The notes beneath the pieces are model-generated. The model was not told the origin of the DNA. It saw only the letters and a program-made list of their open reading frames with translations, and ran no database searches. From NCBI GenBank assembly GCA_001023535.1, contig CP011020.1:4601734-4665733 (forward strand): a stretch of DNA of 64,000 nt, in the 5' to 3' direction. This DNA is from Pseudomonas chlororaphis. GTDB taxonomy: Bacteria > Pseudomonadota > Gammaproteobacteria > Pseudomonadales > Pseudomonadaceae. A program made the translations under genes and the position numbers. Shown piece after piece: positions 17,166 through 26,852 of this stretch; position 1 is the stretch's first letter; each line of letters begins with the position of its first letter.

Positions 17166-19484
17166 ATGTCGCGTCAACCCACACCATCACCGGTCAACTC
17201 ACCTCGCCTGTTGGCGTCGGCCATCGGCGTCGCCCTCAGTGCAACGTCCGCGACGCACGTGGCCCAGGCCGCGCAGGACACCGATGAGAACGCTCCGCGC
17301 AACGCCATCGCCCTGGACGCCACCCGCATCACCGGCCAGGGCCTGGACGCGACGTCCTATCAGGTCGAAAAAGCCTCTTCCCCGAAATACACCGCGCCGC
17401 TGGTGGACACGCCACGCTCGGTCACCGTCATCCCGCAGCAGGTGCTCAAGGACACGGGGGCACTGAACATGCAGGACGCGTTGCGCACCGTGCCCGGCAT
17501 CACCTTCGGTGCCGGTGAAGGGGGCAACCCTCAGGGCGACCGTCCGTTCATCCGCGGTTTCGATGCCCAGGGCGACACCTACCTCGACGGCGTGCGCGAC
17601 ACCGGTTCGCAGAGCCGCGAGATCTTCGCCGTGGAATCGATTGAAGTGAGCAAGGGCCCGAACTCCGCCGTCGGCGGGCGCGGTGCCGCAGGCGGAACAA
17701 TCAATCTGGTCAGCAAGAAAGCGCACCTGGGCGACAGCCTCGACGGCGGCTTCACCTGGGGCTCGGACCAGACCCAGCGCTACACCCTGGACGGCAACTA
17801 TCAGTTCAGCGACACCGCCGCCGGCCGTCTCAACCTGATGAGCCATGAAAGCAATGTCGCCGGCCGCGACAAGGTCGACTACGACCGCTGGGGCATCGCG
17901 CCGTCGCTGGCGTTCGGCCTGGGCACCGATACCCGGGTCAACCTCGATTACTACCACCTGGAAAGCAACGACCTGCCAGACTCGGGCATCCCCTACACCG
18001 TACCGGCCTCGGGCCGCACGGCCGACCGCACCAAAGCCAACCCGGACAAGCCCAACGACGGCGGCGACAGCAGCAACTTCTACGGCCTCACCGACCGGGA
18101 CTTTCGCAAGACCCGCACCGACACGGCCACCTTCGCCATCGAGCACGATTTGAGCGACGCGCTGACGCTCAAGAACACCCTGCGCCACGGTTCGAGCATG
18201 CAGGACTACATCCTGACCCAGCCTGACGACAGCAAGGGCAACGTCAACAACGGCACGGTCTGGCGCCGGGCCAATAGCCGCGTGAGCAACGTCGACACCA
18301 CCACCAACCAGACCGACCTGTTCGGTGACTTCTACGTCGCCGGCTTCAAGAACAGTTTCTCCACCGGGATCGAGCTGAGCCGCGAGAAAGGTGAAAAGTC
18401 TTCCTACACCGTCAACACCGACACGGTGCCGGGGACCACGGCAGCGAACACCAACTGCACGCCGTCGATGGTCGGCGCGTCGAGCGGCTACAACTGCACT
18501 TCGCTCTCCAACCCGAATCCCAATGACCCGTGGAACGGCACGATTGCACGCAACTACGCCGGCACCGACACCACCAGCGTCACCCGCGCGCTCTATGTGT
18601 TCGATACCCTGGAGCTGTCGCCGCAATGGCTGGTGAACATGGGCTTGCGCTACGACCATTTCGACACGAAGTACAAGACCTACAACGCCGCTGGCACCAC
18701 CACGTCCAAGGGCGATGACACCAGCGAGTTCATCACCGGCCAGTTCGGCCTGGTCTGGAAACCGGCGGACAACGGCAGTCTCTACGCCTCGTACGCCACA
18801 TCGGCCACACCGCCAGGCAACATGGTCGGCGAAGGCACCGAAGGCAATCCGTTGGGCGGCACGCCGGACCGCAGCGGCAACCTGCTGGCCAGCGACATGG
18901 AACCGGAAACCACCAAGAACTACGAGATCGGCACCAAGTGGGACCTGCTCGACGCCCGCCTCTCGCTGACCGCGGCGATCTTCCGCACGGAGAAAGACAA
19001 CGCCCGGGTCCAGGTCGACACCACCACGTACGAGAACGCCGGCAAGACCCGCGTCGACGGCCTCGAACTGTCGGCCAGCGGCAAGATCACCGATAAGTGG
19101 CAGGTCTTCGCGGGCTACAGCTACCTGGACAGCGAGCAAGTCGATGGCGGCCCGATGAGCACCACCGACGGAAACGAACTGCCGAACACGCCAAAGAACA
19201 GCGCCAGCATCTGGACCACCTACGCGCTCACCTCGAAGCTGACCATTGGCGGCGGCGCGTTCTATGTCGACGACGTGTTCGGCAACGTGGCGAATACCAC
19301 CCAGGTCGACGCCTACGTGCGTTACGACGCGATGGCCAACTACAAGGTCAACAAGCACCTGGACCTGCAGCTCAACGTGCAGAACCTGACCGACGAAACC
19401 TACTACGACAAAGCGTTCTCGACCCACTTCGCCAACCAGGCGGCCGGGCGCACCGCGTTGCTGAGTACCAACTTCCACTTCTGA
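17166..19484 (+). CDS. piuA: TonB-dependent catecholate-type siderophore receptor PiuA (Fiu-like)
   Basis: An outer-membrane ferric-siderophore receptor of 772 residues. The signal peptide ends AQA before AQDTDE. The plug domain shows VDTPRSVTVIPQQVLKDTGA, FIRGFDAQGDTYLDGVRDTG and KGPNSAVGGRGAAGGTINLV. The 22-strand barrel runs to the terminal aromatic of LLSTNFHF, the usual signal for outer-membrane insertion. A TonB box was not assigned. AAGGAA lies 8 bases before the ATG. Flanked by piuC (divergent) and piuB (same strand), as in P. aeruginosa. Fiu/PiuA receptors take up catecholates and also admit siderophore-like beta-lactams. Confidence 0.95.
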   Translation: MSRQPTPSPVNSPRLLASAIGVALSATSATHVAQAAQDTDENAPRNAIALDATRITGQGLDATSYQVEKASSPKYTAPLVDTPRSVTVIPQQVLKDTGALNMQDALRTVPGITFGAGEGGNPQGDRPFIRGFDAQGDTYLDGVRDTGSQSREIFAVESIEVSKGPNSAVGGRGAAGGTINLVSKKAHLGDSLDGGFTWGSDQTQRYTLDGNYQFSDTAAGRLNLMSHESNVAGRDKVDYDRWGIAPSLAFGLGTDTRVNLDYYHLESNDLPDSGIPYTVPASGRTADRTKANPDKPNDGGDSSNFYGLTDRDFRKTRTDTATFAIEHDLSDALTLKNTLRHGSSMQDYILTQPDDSKGNVNNGTVWRRANSRVSNVDTTTNQTDLFGDFYVAGFKNSFSTGIELSREKGEKSSYTVNTDTVPGTTAANTNCTPSMVGASSGYNCTSLSNPNPNDPWNGTIARNYAGTDTTSVTRALYVFDTLELSPQWLVNMGLRYDHFDTKYKTYNAAGTTTSKGDDTSEFITGQFGLVWKPADNGSLYASYATSATPPGNMVGEGTEGNPLGGTPDRSGNLLASDMEPETTKNYEIGTKWDLLDARLSLTAAIFRTEKDNARVQVDTTTYENAGKTRVDGLELSASGKITDKWQVFAGYSYLDSEQVDGGPMSTTDGNELPNTPKNSASIWTTYALTSKLTIGGGAFYVDDVFGNVANTTQVDAYVRYDAMANYKVNKHLDLQLNVQNLTDETYYDKAFSTHFANQAAGRTALLSTNFHF

Positions 19485-19523
19485 TAGGAGCCAGGAACCC
19501 GGCTCAATGGTCAGCCTGAGGAG

Positions 19524-19613
19524 CTGTGGGAGCGGGCTTGCTCGCGAAGACGGCGAGTCAGTCGACGAACAGGTTGCCTGACACTGCGCCTTCGCGAGCA
19601 AGCCCGCTCCCAC
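19524..19613. repeat. REPIN between piuA and piuB
   Basis: ctgtgggagcgggcttgctc and its inverse gagcaagcccgctcccacaa face each other over about 90 bases. Same family as 1378-1470 and 22298-22393. Confidence 0.85.
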
Positions 19614-19630
19614 AAGATGACCATTCGCTC

Positions 19631-19678
19631 CACGCATAAAAGCCCCACTCATCCGCATGAGTGGGGCTTTTATGCGTG
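19631..19678. terminator. Strong bidirectional terminator hairpin
   Basis: A perfect 22-bp inverted repeat beginning cacgcataaaagccccactc, with loop ccgc, at 19631-19652 and 19657-19678. A- and T-runs sit inside the stem (aaaagcccc / ggggctttt). It separates piuA from piuB transcription. Confidence 0.8.
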
Positions 19679-19753
19679 TTTATGAATGGTTCTCGATAAC
19701 ACACGGCATAATGCGCGCCGTGATGAACAGTAATGAATGAACGAGGCGGCGAC

Positions 19754-22279
19754 GTGTTGAAGAAAACCCTGTTCCAGTTGCACTGGTTTTTCGGCATCAG
19801 TGCCGGGCTGGTCCTGGCGTTGATGGGCATCACCGGGGCGATGGTGTCGTTCCAGGACGAGATCCTGCGGGCATTGAACCCCCAGGTGCTGACAGTCGAG
19901 AAACAACCGGCCGGCGTGCTGCCCCCCGCCGAGTTGGTGGAACAGATCGAAGCCGCGTCCGGCAAGACCGTCGCCATGCTCTGGGTCGAGACCGACAACG
20001 GCAACGCCGCGCGGGTGATCTTCACCGCGCCGCCCGGGGAAAAGCGCGGGGCCATGCGCTATTTCAACCCCTACACCGCCCAGTTCATGGGTGACGTGGT
20101 AGGCCAGGATTTTTTCGGCCTGATGCTCAAGTTGCACCGCGTGTTGACCCTCGACGAAGTGGGCCGGCAAATCACCGGCGCCTGCACGTTGATCCTGGTG
20201 TTCTTCTGCCTGTCGGGCCTGTACCTGCGCTGGCCACGCCAATGGCGCAACTGGCGCGCCTGGCTGACCCTCGACTGGGCCAAGAAAGGTCGCAGCTTCA
20301 ATTGGGACCTGCACTCGGTGGCCGGTACCTGGTGCCTGCTGTTCTATCTGCTGGCGGCCCTGACCGGGCTGACCTGGTCCTACGACTGGTACAACAAAGG
20401 CGTGACCCGCCTGTTCTCCGATGCCCCCCAGGAAGAACGCGCGCGCAATCGCGGCCCGGCGCCTGAGGGCCCGCCGCCGGTGGCCGACTACCGCGCCATG
20501 TGGAGCAGCATCTACAGCGCGGCCGGCCCGGACTTGTCCGCCTACAACGTGCGCATGCCGCCCGTGGCCGGGCAACCGGCCACGGTGTTCTATCTGCTGA
20601 AGAGTTCGCCCCATGACCGGGCCCTGAACCAGCTCATGCTCGACCCGGCCACCGGCGCCATCAGCCGGCACAGCCGCTACAGCGACAAGAGCTTCAAGGC
20701 GCAATTGCTCACCAGCGTCTATGCGTTGCATGTTGGCAGCTATTTCGGCCTGGTCGGGCGGATTCTGGTGACGGTCGCCGCCCTCGCCATGCCGCTATTC
20801 TTCATCACCGGCTGGTTGTTGTACCTGGACCGGCGCCGCAAGCAGCGCCAGGTCCGGCAGGCTCGCCAGGAACTGGTTACCCAGCCGGGCGCCGGGCCGG
20901 CCTGGCTGATCGGCTTCGCCAGCCAGAGCGGCTTCGCCGAGCAGTTGGCCTGGCAGACCGCCGGCCAGCTCCAGGCCGCCGGGTTGCCGGTCAAGGTCCA
21001 GGCCCTGGCCGGGGTCAGCGAGCAGGACCTGAGCAACGCCACCCACGCGCTGTTCGTCGTCAGCACGTTCGGTGACGGCGAAGGGCCGGACAGTGCCCGC
21101 GGTTTCGAACGCAAGGTACTGGGCCGCGCCCTGAGCCTGGAACGCCTGCAGTACTCGGTGCTGGGCCTGGGCGATCGCCAGTATGAACACTTCTGCGGCT
21201 TCGCCCGGCGCTTGCACGCCTGGCTGTCGGCCTATGGCGGCAAGACGCTGTTCGCCCCGGTGGAAGTCGACAGCGGCGATCCGTACGCTCTGCGCCACTG
21301 GCAGCAACAGTTGGCCGACTTGACCGGCCAGGCGCCCGCCGACACCTGGCAAGCGCCCGCCTTCGAGCCATGGACGCTGAGCCAACGCACCCTGCTCAAC
21401 CCCGACAGCAGCGGCGCGGGCGTGTACCTGCTGGGCCTCACGGCGCCCGGCCCGAGCAGTTGGCTGGCCGGTGACCTGGTGCACGTGCTGCCGCGCAATG
21501 ACCCGTGGGCCATCGAGCACTTCCTCGACGGCCTCGGCATCGCCGGCCACGCCCGCGTCCAGCTCGATGGTTTGACTCAGACGCTCGAACAAGCCCTGGC
21601 CACCCGCCATCTGCCGGAAAACCGCGCCCACCTGGTGGGCCTGCACGCCCAGGCACTGGTGGATGCCCTGGCACCGCTGGCGATGCGTGAGTACTCCATC
21701 GCCTCGATCCCGGCCGACGGCGTGCTGGAGCTGATCGTGCGCCAGGAGCGTCACGCCGACGGCAGCCTGGGCATCGGTTCCGGCTGGCTCACTGAACATG
21801 CGCCGCTGGGCAGCGCCATCAGCCTGCGGGTACACCGCAACAGCAGCTTCCACCTGCCGCCCCAGGGCGTGCCGATGATCCTGCTCGGCAACGGCACCGG
21901 CCTGGCCGGCCTGCGCAGCCTGCTCAAGGCCCGCGTCGCCGAAGGCATGCAGCGCAACTGGCTGCTGTTTGGCGAGCGCCAGCGCGAACATGATTTCCAC
22001 TGCCGCGATGAGTTGCAGGAATGGGTCACCTCGGGCGACCTGGAACACCTGGACCTGGCGTTCTCTCGGGACCAGCCGGAGAAAATCTACGTCCAGGACC
22101 GGTTGCGCGAATCCACCGCACGGCTCAAGCAATGGCTGGCCGACGGCGCGGTGATCTACGTCTGCGGCAGCTTGCAAGGCATGGCATCGGGCGTGGACCA
22201 GGTGCTCAACGAGGCGCTGGGACGTGAGGCCGTGGAGCAACTGATCGAACAGGGACGCTATCGGCGGGACGTCTACTGA
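19754..22279 (+). CDS. piuB: PiuB: PepSY-type membrane flavoreductase (sulfite-reductase-like flavoprotein)
   Basis: 841 residues from the GTG at 19754, chosen because GAGG lies 8 bases upstream and the protein then begins (M)[17 protein letters not shown] as expected. An ATG 7 codons upstream has no ribosome site. The N-terminal 370 or so residues are a PepSY-TM domain with about four helices ([69 protein letters not shown]). A flavodoxin-like FMN domain follows ([30 protein letters not shown]), then an NADPH-ferredoxin-reductase-like domain ([27 protein letters not shown]). Probably an inner-membrane reductase for ferric chelates in the periplasm, as inferred for PA4513. Confidence 0.88.
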   Translation: MLKKTLFQLHWFFGISAGLVLALMGITGAMVSFQDEILRALNPQVLTVEKQPAGVLPPAELVEQIEAASGKTVAMLWVETDNGNAARVIFTAPPGEKRGAMRYFNPYTAQFMGDVVGQDFFGLMLKLHRVLTLDEVGRQITGACTLILVFFCLSGLYLRWPRQWRNWRAWLTLDWAKKGRSFNWDLHSVAGTWCLLFYLLAALTGLTWSYDWYNKGVTRLFSDAPQEERARNRGPAPEGPPPVADYRAMWSSIYSAAGPDLSAYNVRMPPVAGQPATVFYLLKSSPHDRALNQLMLDPATGAISRHSRYSDKSFKAQLLTSVYALHVGSYFGLVGRILVTVAALAMPLFFITGWLLYLDRRRKQRQVRQARQELVTQPGAGPAWLIGFASQSGFAEQLAWQTAGQLQAAGLPVKVQALAGVSEQDLSNATHALFVVSTFGDGEGPDSARGFERKVLGRALSLERLQYSVLGLGDRQYEHFCGFARRLHAWLSAYGGKTLFAPVEVDSGDPYALRHWQQQLADLTGQAPADTWQAPAFEPWTLSQRTLLNPDSSGAGVYLLGLTAPGPSSWLAGDLVHVLPRNDPWAIEHFLDGLGIAGHARVQLDGLTQTLEQALATRHLPENRAHLVGLHAQALVDALAPLAMREYSIASIPADGVLELIVRQERHADGSLGIGSGWLTEHAPLGSAISLRVHRNSSFHLPPQGVPMILLGNGTGLAGLRSLLKARVAEGMQRNWLLFGERQREHDFHCRDELQEWVTSGDLEHLDLAFSRDQPEKIYVQDRLRESTARLKQWLADGAVIYVCGSLQGMASGVDQVLNEALGREAVEQLIEQGRYRRDVY

Positions 22280-22297
22280 CCGCCCAGGCAACACGAT

Positions 22298-22393
22298 CCC
22301 CTGTGGGAGCGAGCTCGCTCGCGAAAGCGGTGTGTCAGTTGATAGATGCATGACTGACACGACGCATTCGCGAGCAAGCCCGCTCCCACAGGG
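22298..22393. repeat. REPIN between piuB and phoD
   Basis: ccctgtgggagcgagctcgc and inverse REP ending ctcccacaggg, with tgtgtcag / ctgacac arms flanking the loop. It lies between convergent genes. Confidence 0.85.
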
Positions 22394-22412
22394 AATCCCG
22401 GTCAGCCTTGGG

Positions 22413-23954
22413 TCAAACCGGCTCCAACTTCTTCTCGAACACCGCCACCCCTTCCAGATCCCGCAACACCACGCTCATCGCCCCGCTCTGTCCGTCGATG
22501 TTCACCTCGCCAAAGAACTGGTAGCCGGCAAACGGCGAGGCGTTCTGGGCGGGGGGCGCCTTCTGGAACACCACTTCGGGGCCGAAGGTCTTGTCCAGGG
22601 CGTTGGGGCCGAAGCTGCCGGCGTTCAACGGCCCGGCGACGAATTCCCAGAACGGCACGAAATCCTGGAACGCCGCCTGTTCCGGGTGATAATGATGGGC
22701 CGCGCAATAATGGACATCGGCGGTGAGCCAGACGTAGTTGCGCACCTGATGCTTGCGCAGGTAGCCGAGCAGTTCGGCGATTTCCACTTCCCGGCCCTGG
22801 GCCTGCCCCGGGTCACCGTTGGCCACCGCTTCCCAGCGCGGCACGCCGGGGCTGACCTCGCCATCAGGCACGCCGAGGCCGATGGGCATGTCGGCGGCGA
22901 TGACCTTCCATTGGGCCCGGGACTGCTTCAATTCGCGCTTGAGCCAATTCAACTGCTCGCGCCCGAGGAACGGCTTGGCCGCGCCGAGGTTGGCGTCGTT
23001 GGCTTCGCGGTAGCTGCGCATGTCGAGTACGAACACATCCAGCATCGGCCCGTAGCCGAGCTTGCGATAGATCCGCCCACCGTTATCGGCCTTCTGCAGG
23101 CGCATCGGCGCGTACTCCAGCCAGGCCTGCCGCGCACGCCCCACCAGGCTGTGGATATCCTTGGTCTGGTAGCGCTCGTCCAGTTGCTTGCCGGGCGACC
23201 AGTTGTTGACCACTTCGTGGTCGTCCCACTGCCAGATCTGCGGCACCTCGGCGTTGAAGCGCCGCACGTTTTCATCCATCAGGTTGTAGCGGTAGTTGCC
23301 GCGATATTCATCCAGGGTCTCGGCGACCTTGCTCTTGGCTTCAGTGGTGAGATTGCGCCAGACGCGGCCACCTTCGGTGGTGATTTGCGCCGGCACCGGA
23401 CCGTCGGCGTAGATGGTGTCGCCGCTGTGGATGAAGAAGTCCGGCAGGCGCAGGCGCATGGCTTCGTAGATGCGCATGCCGCCGATGTCGGGGTTGATGC
23501 CAAAGCCCTGGCCGACGGTGTCACCGCTCCAGACAAAGCGAATGTTGCGTTTGAACTGCGGCGCGCTGCGCAGATGGCCGAACCAGGGCTCGCTGGCGAC
23601 GCCGCTCTGGGCATCTTCAAAGCGCACCCGGTAGAAAATCGCCTGGTCGGGCGGCAAGCCGGTGAGCTCGACCCGAGCGGTGAAGTCGCTGCGGCGGTCG
23701 GCCAATGGCGAAACCACCCGCCGCGGATTACGAAATTGGCTGCGGGTGTCCCACTCCACCACCATCCGCGCCGGGCGGTCGCTGCGGCTCCAGATCATCG
23801 CCCGATCGCCCTGCAAATCGCCGGACTGCACACCGTCGGTCAGCACCGGGCGATCCTTGACCGAAGCCATCACCACCGGCGCCAACCCCGGCAACAATAA
23901 TCCTGCGCCCACGGCCTGTATCACACGACGCCGGTCCCGGTCGAATTCGCTCAT
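22413..23954 (-). CDS. phoD: Alkaline phosphatase D family phosphodiesterase/phosphatase, Tat-exported
   Basis: 513 residues. The N-terminus DRDRRRVIQAVGAGLLLPGL is a twin-arginine signal. Metallophosphoesterase landmarks of the PhoD fold follow: SGDTVGQGF, FFIHSGDTIYADGP, WDDHEVVNNW and LTADVHYCAAHHYHP, giving the Fe/Ca site. An N-terminal beta domain precedes them (LTDGVQSGDLQGDRAMIWSR), as in PhoD. Predicted to release phosphate from phosphodiesters or monoesters in the periplasm or outside. It stands alone between two REPINs. A Pho box was not identified. Confidence 0.9.
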   Translation of the reverse strand: MSEFDRDRRRVIQAVGAGLLLPGLAPVVMASVKDRPVLTDGVQSGDLQGDRAMIWSRSDRPARMVVEWDTRSQFRNPRRVVSPLADRRSDFTARVELTGLPPDQAIFYRVRFEDAQSGVASEPWFGHLRSAPQFKRNIRFVWSGDTVGQGFGINPDIGGMRIYEAMRLRLPDFFIHSGDTIYADGPVPAQITTEGGRVWRNLTTEAKSKVAETLDEYRGNYRYNLMDENVRRFNAEVPQIWQWDDHEVVNNWSPGKQLDERYQTKDIHSLVGRARQAWLEYAPMRLQKADNGGRIYRKLGYGPMLDVFVLDMRSYREANDANLGAAKPFLGREQLNWLKRELKQSRAQWKVIAADMPIGLGVPDGEVSPGVPRWEAVANGDPGQAQGREVEIAELLGYLRKHQVRNYVWLTADVHYCAAHHYHPEQAAFQDFVPFWEFVAGPLNAGSFGPNALDKTFGPEVVFQKAPPAQNASPFAGYQFFGEVNIDGQSGAMSVVLRDLEGVAVFEKKLEPV

Positions 23955-24032
23955 GGTGTTCTCCCTTGAATTAGGGAGACTTAAGCATGGGTGTGTGAAT
24001 CGGGTGTGACAGGTTTTATAAACACGCCATAA

Positions 24033-24132
24033 CCCCCTGTGGGAGCGAGCTTGCTCGCGATAGCGGTGTGTCAGATGACATCATCGTCAACTGACACACC
24101 GCTATCGCGAGCAAGCTCGCTCCCACAGGGGG
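24033..24132. repeat. REPIN with perfect 42-bp arms
   Basis: The arms at 24033-24074 and 24091-24132 are exact reverse complements over 42 bases, with a 16-base centre. It is the most intact of the REPINs seen here. It lies between phoD (upstream end) and the 3' end of fruA. Confidence 0.95.
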
Positions 24133-24154
24133 GGTTCAGTCTTCTGGAACGTAA

Positions 24155-25897
24155 TCAGGCCTTGGCCGGCTCCAACGCCATCTCCACTGCTTCAGGCCGC
24201 TTGAGCAGCGCATACGCCACGCCGGTCACCAGGCTCCCCGCCACGATCGCCAGCAAATACAACAGCGCATGGTTGATGGCGTTGGGGATCAGCATCACGA
24301 ACAGTCCACCGTGGGGCGCCATGAGCTTGCAGCCGAAGTACATCGACAGCGCACCGGTCAACGCACCACCGGCGATGCTGGCCGGGATCACCCGCAGCGG
24401 GTCCTTGGCGGCGAACGGGATCGCACCTTCGGAGATGAAGCACAGCCCCAATACCAGCGCCGCCTTGCCGGCCTCGCGCTCGGTCTGGGCGAACTTGCGG
24501 CGGGCGATGAAGGTGGCGATGCCCAGGCCAATCGGCGGCACCATCCCGGCGGCCATGGTCGCGGCCATCGGCGCATAGCTTTGCGATGCCAGCAGGCCCA
24601 CCGAGAACGCATAGGCGGCCTTGTTGATCGGCCCGCCGAGATCGATGCACATCATCGCGCCCAGCAGCACGCCCAACAGAATGGCGTTGGTGGTGCCCAT
24701 GCTGTCGAGGAAATGGGTCAAGCCTTCGAGCATGCCCGCCACCGGCTTGCCGACCACGTAAATCATCACCAGGCCGGTGAACAGGCTCGCCAGCAGCGGA
24801 ATGATCAGGATCGGCTTGAGCGCTTCCAGGCTCTGGGGCAAGCGTGCGTAGCGGTTGATCGCCTGGGCCGCGTAACCGGCCAGGAAACCGGCGATGATCC
24901 CGCCAATGAAGCCGGCGCCCAGGGTACTCGCCAGCATCCCGCCGATCATCCCGGGCGCAAGGCCCGGACGGTCGGCGATGGAATAGGCGATGTAGCCGGC
25001 CAGTAACGGCACCATCAACTTGAAGGCGGTGTCGCCACCAATCTGCATCAGCGCGGCGGCCAGCGTGCCAGGTTCCTTGAAGGCCGTGATGCCGAACACG
25101 AACGACAACGCAATCAACAAACCACCCGCCACCACCATCGGCAGCATGAACGACACGCCGGTCAGCAAATGTTTGTAGACCCCGGTCTTCTCCGACTTGG
25201 CCGGGCCGGCGGCGCTGCTCGAAACGCTTTCCTGGCGGCCTTCGACCAAGGCCTTGTTCAGCGTGGCTTCAGCCTGTTTCAGGGCAATGCCAGTGCCGCA
25301 ACGGTAGATTTTCTTGCCGGCGAAACGCTCGGTGGCGACTTCGATGTCAGTGGCCAGCAGCACCACATCGGCCTCGGCAATGGCTTCGGCGCTCAACGGA
25401 TTGCGCGCGCCCACCGAGCCCTGGGTTTCCACTTGCAGGTCATAACCGAGCTTCTTCGCGGCCTGCTGCAACGCCTCGGCGGCCATGAAGGTGTGGGCAA
25501 CGCCCGTCGGGCACGCGGTGATGGCGACCAGGCGCGGCGCCCGTTCGGCCGAAGCGCCCGGCGCCTCTTCCGCCACCTGCGACTCGACCAGCACCTGGGC
25601 TTCTTCGGCGCCGCGCCGTAATAGCGAATCGACGTCTTGCAGGGCCTGGGCCGGAGTGCTGCGGAACAGGCGCTTGCCGACGAACCGCGACAGGTCCACC
25701 GGTCCGGTGGCCACCAGCAAGACCCATTCGGCCGCTTCGAGGGTTGCCGCCGACAATTGGCGCTCCGGATGAGCCGCGTCATGCACCTCGACGCTGGTGC
25801 TCCACCCTTGGCGCTGCGCCGCCGCATCCAGCAGGCGGGCGCACAACACACTGGTGACCATGCCGTTCGGGCAGGCCGTCACAATGGCTAATTTCAT
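24155..25897 (-). CDS. fruA: Fructose-specific PTS enzyme IIBC
   Basis: An inner-membrane permease that imports fructose and phosphorylates it to fructose-1-phosphate; 580 residues. Order: a degenerate IIB' domain (1-110, MKLAIVTACPNGMVTSVLCA), an active IIB domain with the phosphorylated cysteine in AITACPTGVAHTFMAAEALQ (about 120-225), then IIC with eight or so helices (GVSFMLPMVVAGGLLIALSF, GFIGGIIAGFLAGYAAQAIN, IDLGGPINKAAYAFSVGLLA). Last gene of fruBKA, 13 bases after fruK. Regulated with the operon by FruR. Confidence 0.96.
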   Translation of the reverse strand: MKLAIVTACPNGMVTSVLCARLLDAAAQRQGWSTSVEVHDAAHPERQLSAATLEAAEWVLLVATGPVDLSRFVGKRLFRSTPAQALQDVDSLLRRGAEEAQVLVESQVAEEAPGASAERAPRLVAITACPTGVAHTFMAAEALQQAAKKLGYDLQVETQGSVGARNPLSAEAIAEADVVLLATDIEVATERFAGKKIYRCGTGIALKQAEATLNKALVEGRQESVSSSAAGPAKSEKTGVYKHLLTGVSFMLPMVVAGGLLIALSFVFGITAFKEPGTLAAALMQIGGDTAFKLMVPLLAGYIAYSIADRPGLAPGMIGGMLASTLGAGFIGGIIAGFLAGYAAQAINRYARLPQSLEALKPILIIPLLASLFTGLVMIYVVGKPVAGMLEGLTHFLDSMGTTNAILLGVLLGAMMCIDLGGPINKAAYAFSVGLLASQSYAPMAATMAAGMVPPIGLGIATFIARRKFAQTEREAGKAALVLGLCFISEGAIPFAAKDPLRVIPASIAGGALTGALSMYFGCKLMAPHGGLFVMLIPNAINHALLYLLAIVAGSLVTGVAYALLKRPEAVEMALEPAKA

Positions 25898-25910
25898 CTC
25901 GCGAACCCTC

Positions 25911-26852
25911 TTATTGTTCTGTCAGGGGGCGCACGCGCACACCCTGTTCAAGCGACGCCAGCAGCGCGGTGTCGCGAATGCCGAAACCGATCTGCGTGAC
26001 CGCCATGGCCGCGATGGCGGTGGCGGTGCGCAGGGTCTGCTCCGGGGCTTGCGCACCCAGCAGGCCGTGCAGCATGCCGGCCAGCAGCGAGTCCCCGGCG
26101 CCCACCGTGCTGGCGACGCTGACCTTGGGCGGCGTGGCATGCAGGGCCGAGCCGACGCTGAACCAGTTCACGCCATCGGCACCGTGGGAAATCACCACAT
26201 GGTCGATGCCCTGGGCATGCAGGCGCTGCGCCGCTTGCGCCTGGGCCCGCTCACTCACCACCTCGCACCCCAGCGCATCGGCCAGTTCCTCGGTGTTCGG
26301 TTTGATCAGCCACGGCCCCGCCGCCAGCGCAACGCGCAAGGCCTCGCCACTGGTGTCGAGTGCGACGTTCAGGCCGAGTTCCTTCAAACGTGTGATCAAG
26401 GCCTGCAACCACTGCGGGCTGACACCGCGGGGCAAGCTGCCTGCCACCACCACCGCGTCATGGCCAGGGGCAATGTGTTCCAGCCGATCGAGCAACGCTT
26501 GCTGCGCGGCGACGTCGACCACAGGTCCGGGACCGTTCAGGTCGGTGATGCGTCCGTCCTGTTCGGCCAACTTGATGTTGCTGCGGGTTTCACCCGGCAC
26601 GCGAATAAAGGCGTCGGCAAAACCGCGCTGGGTGAACAGCGTCTCGAACGCCTGGGCATTGTCCTGGCCGAGAAAGCCGCTGACCGTCAGCGTGTGGCCG
26701 AGATCGGCCAGCACCTGGGCCACGTTCACGCCCTTGCCGGCGGCATGGGTGTGCATGCCGTCGCTGCGGTTGACCTGGCCCGGTTCCAGGCGCGCCAGTT
26801 CCACCGTGAGGTCGAGCGCCGGGTTGAGGGTCAGGGTAAGAATCTTCGCCAT
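25911..26852 (-). CDS. fruK: 1-phosphofructokinase
   Basis: Phosphorylates fructose-1-phosphate to fructose-1,6-bisphosphate. 313 residues of the PfkB/ribokinase fold: start LTLTLNPALDLTVELARLEP, GKGVNVAQVLADLG, and the catalytic-site motif STVGAGDSLLAGMLHGLL. Its ATG shares one base with the fruB stop (TAATG), so translation is coupled. Confidence 0.96.
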   Translation of the reverse strand: MAKILTLTLNPALDLTVELARLEPGQVNRSDGMHTHAAGKGVNVAQVLADLGHTLTVSGFLGQDNAQAFETLFTQRGFADAFIRVPGETRSNIKLAEQDGRITDLNGPGPVVDVAAQQALLDRLEHIAPGHDAVVVAGSLPRGVSPQWLQALITRLKELGLNVALDTSGEALRVALAAGPWLIKPNTEELADALGCEVVSERAQAQAAQRLHAQGIDHVVISHGADGVNWFSVGSALHATPPKVSVASTVGAGDSLLAGMLHGLLGAQAPEQTLRTATAIAAMAVTQIGFGIRDTALLASLEQGVRVRPLTEQ

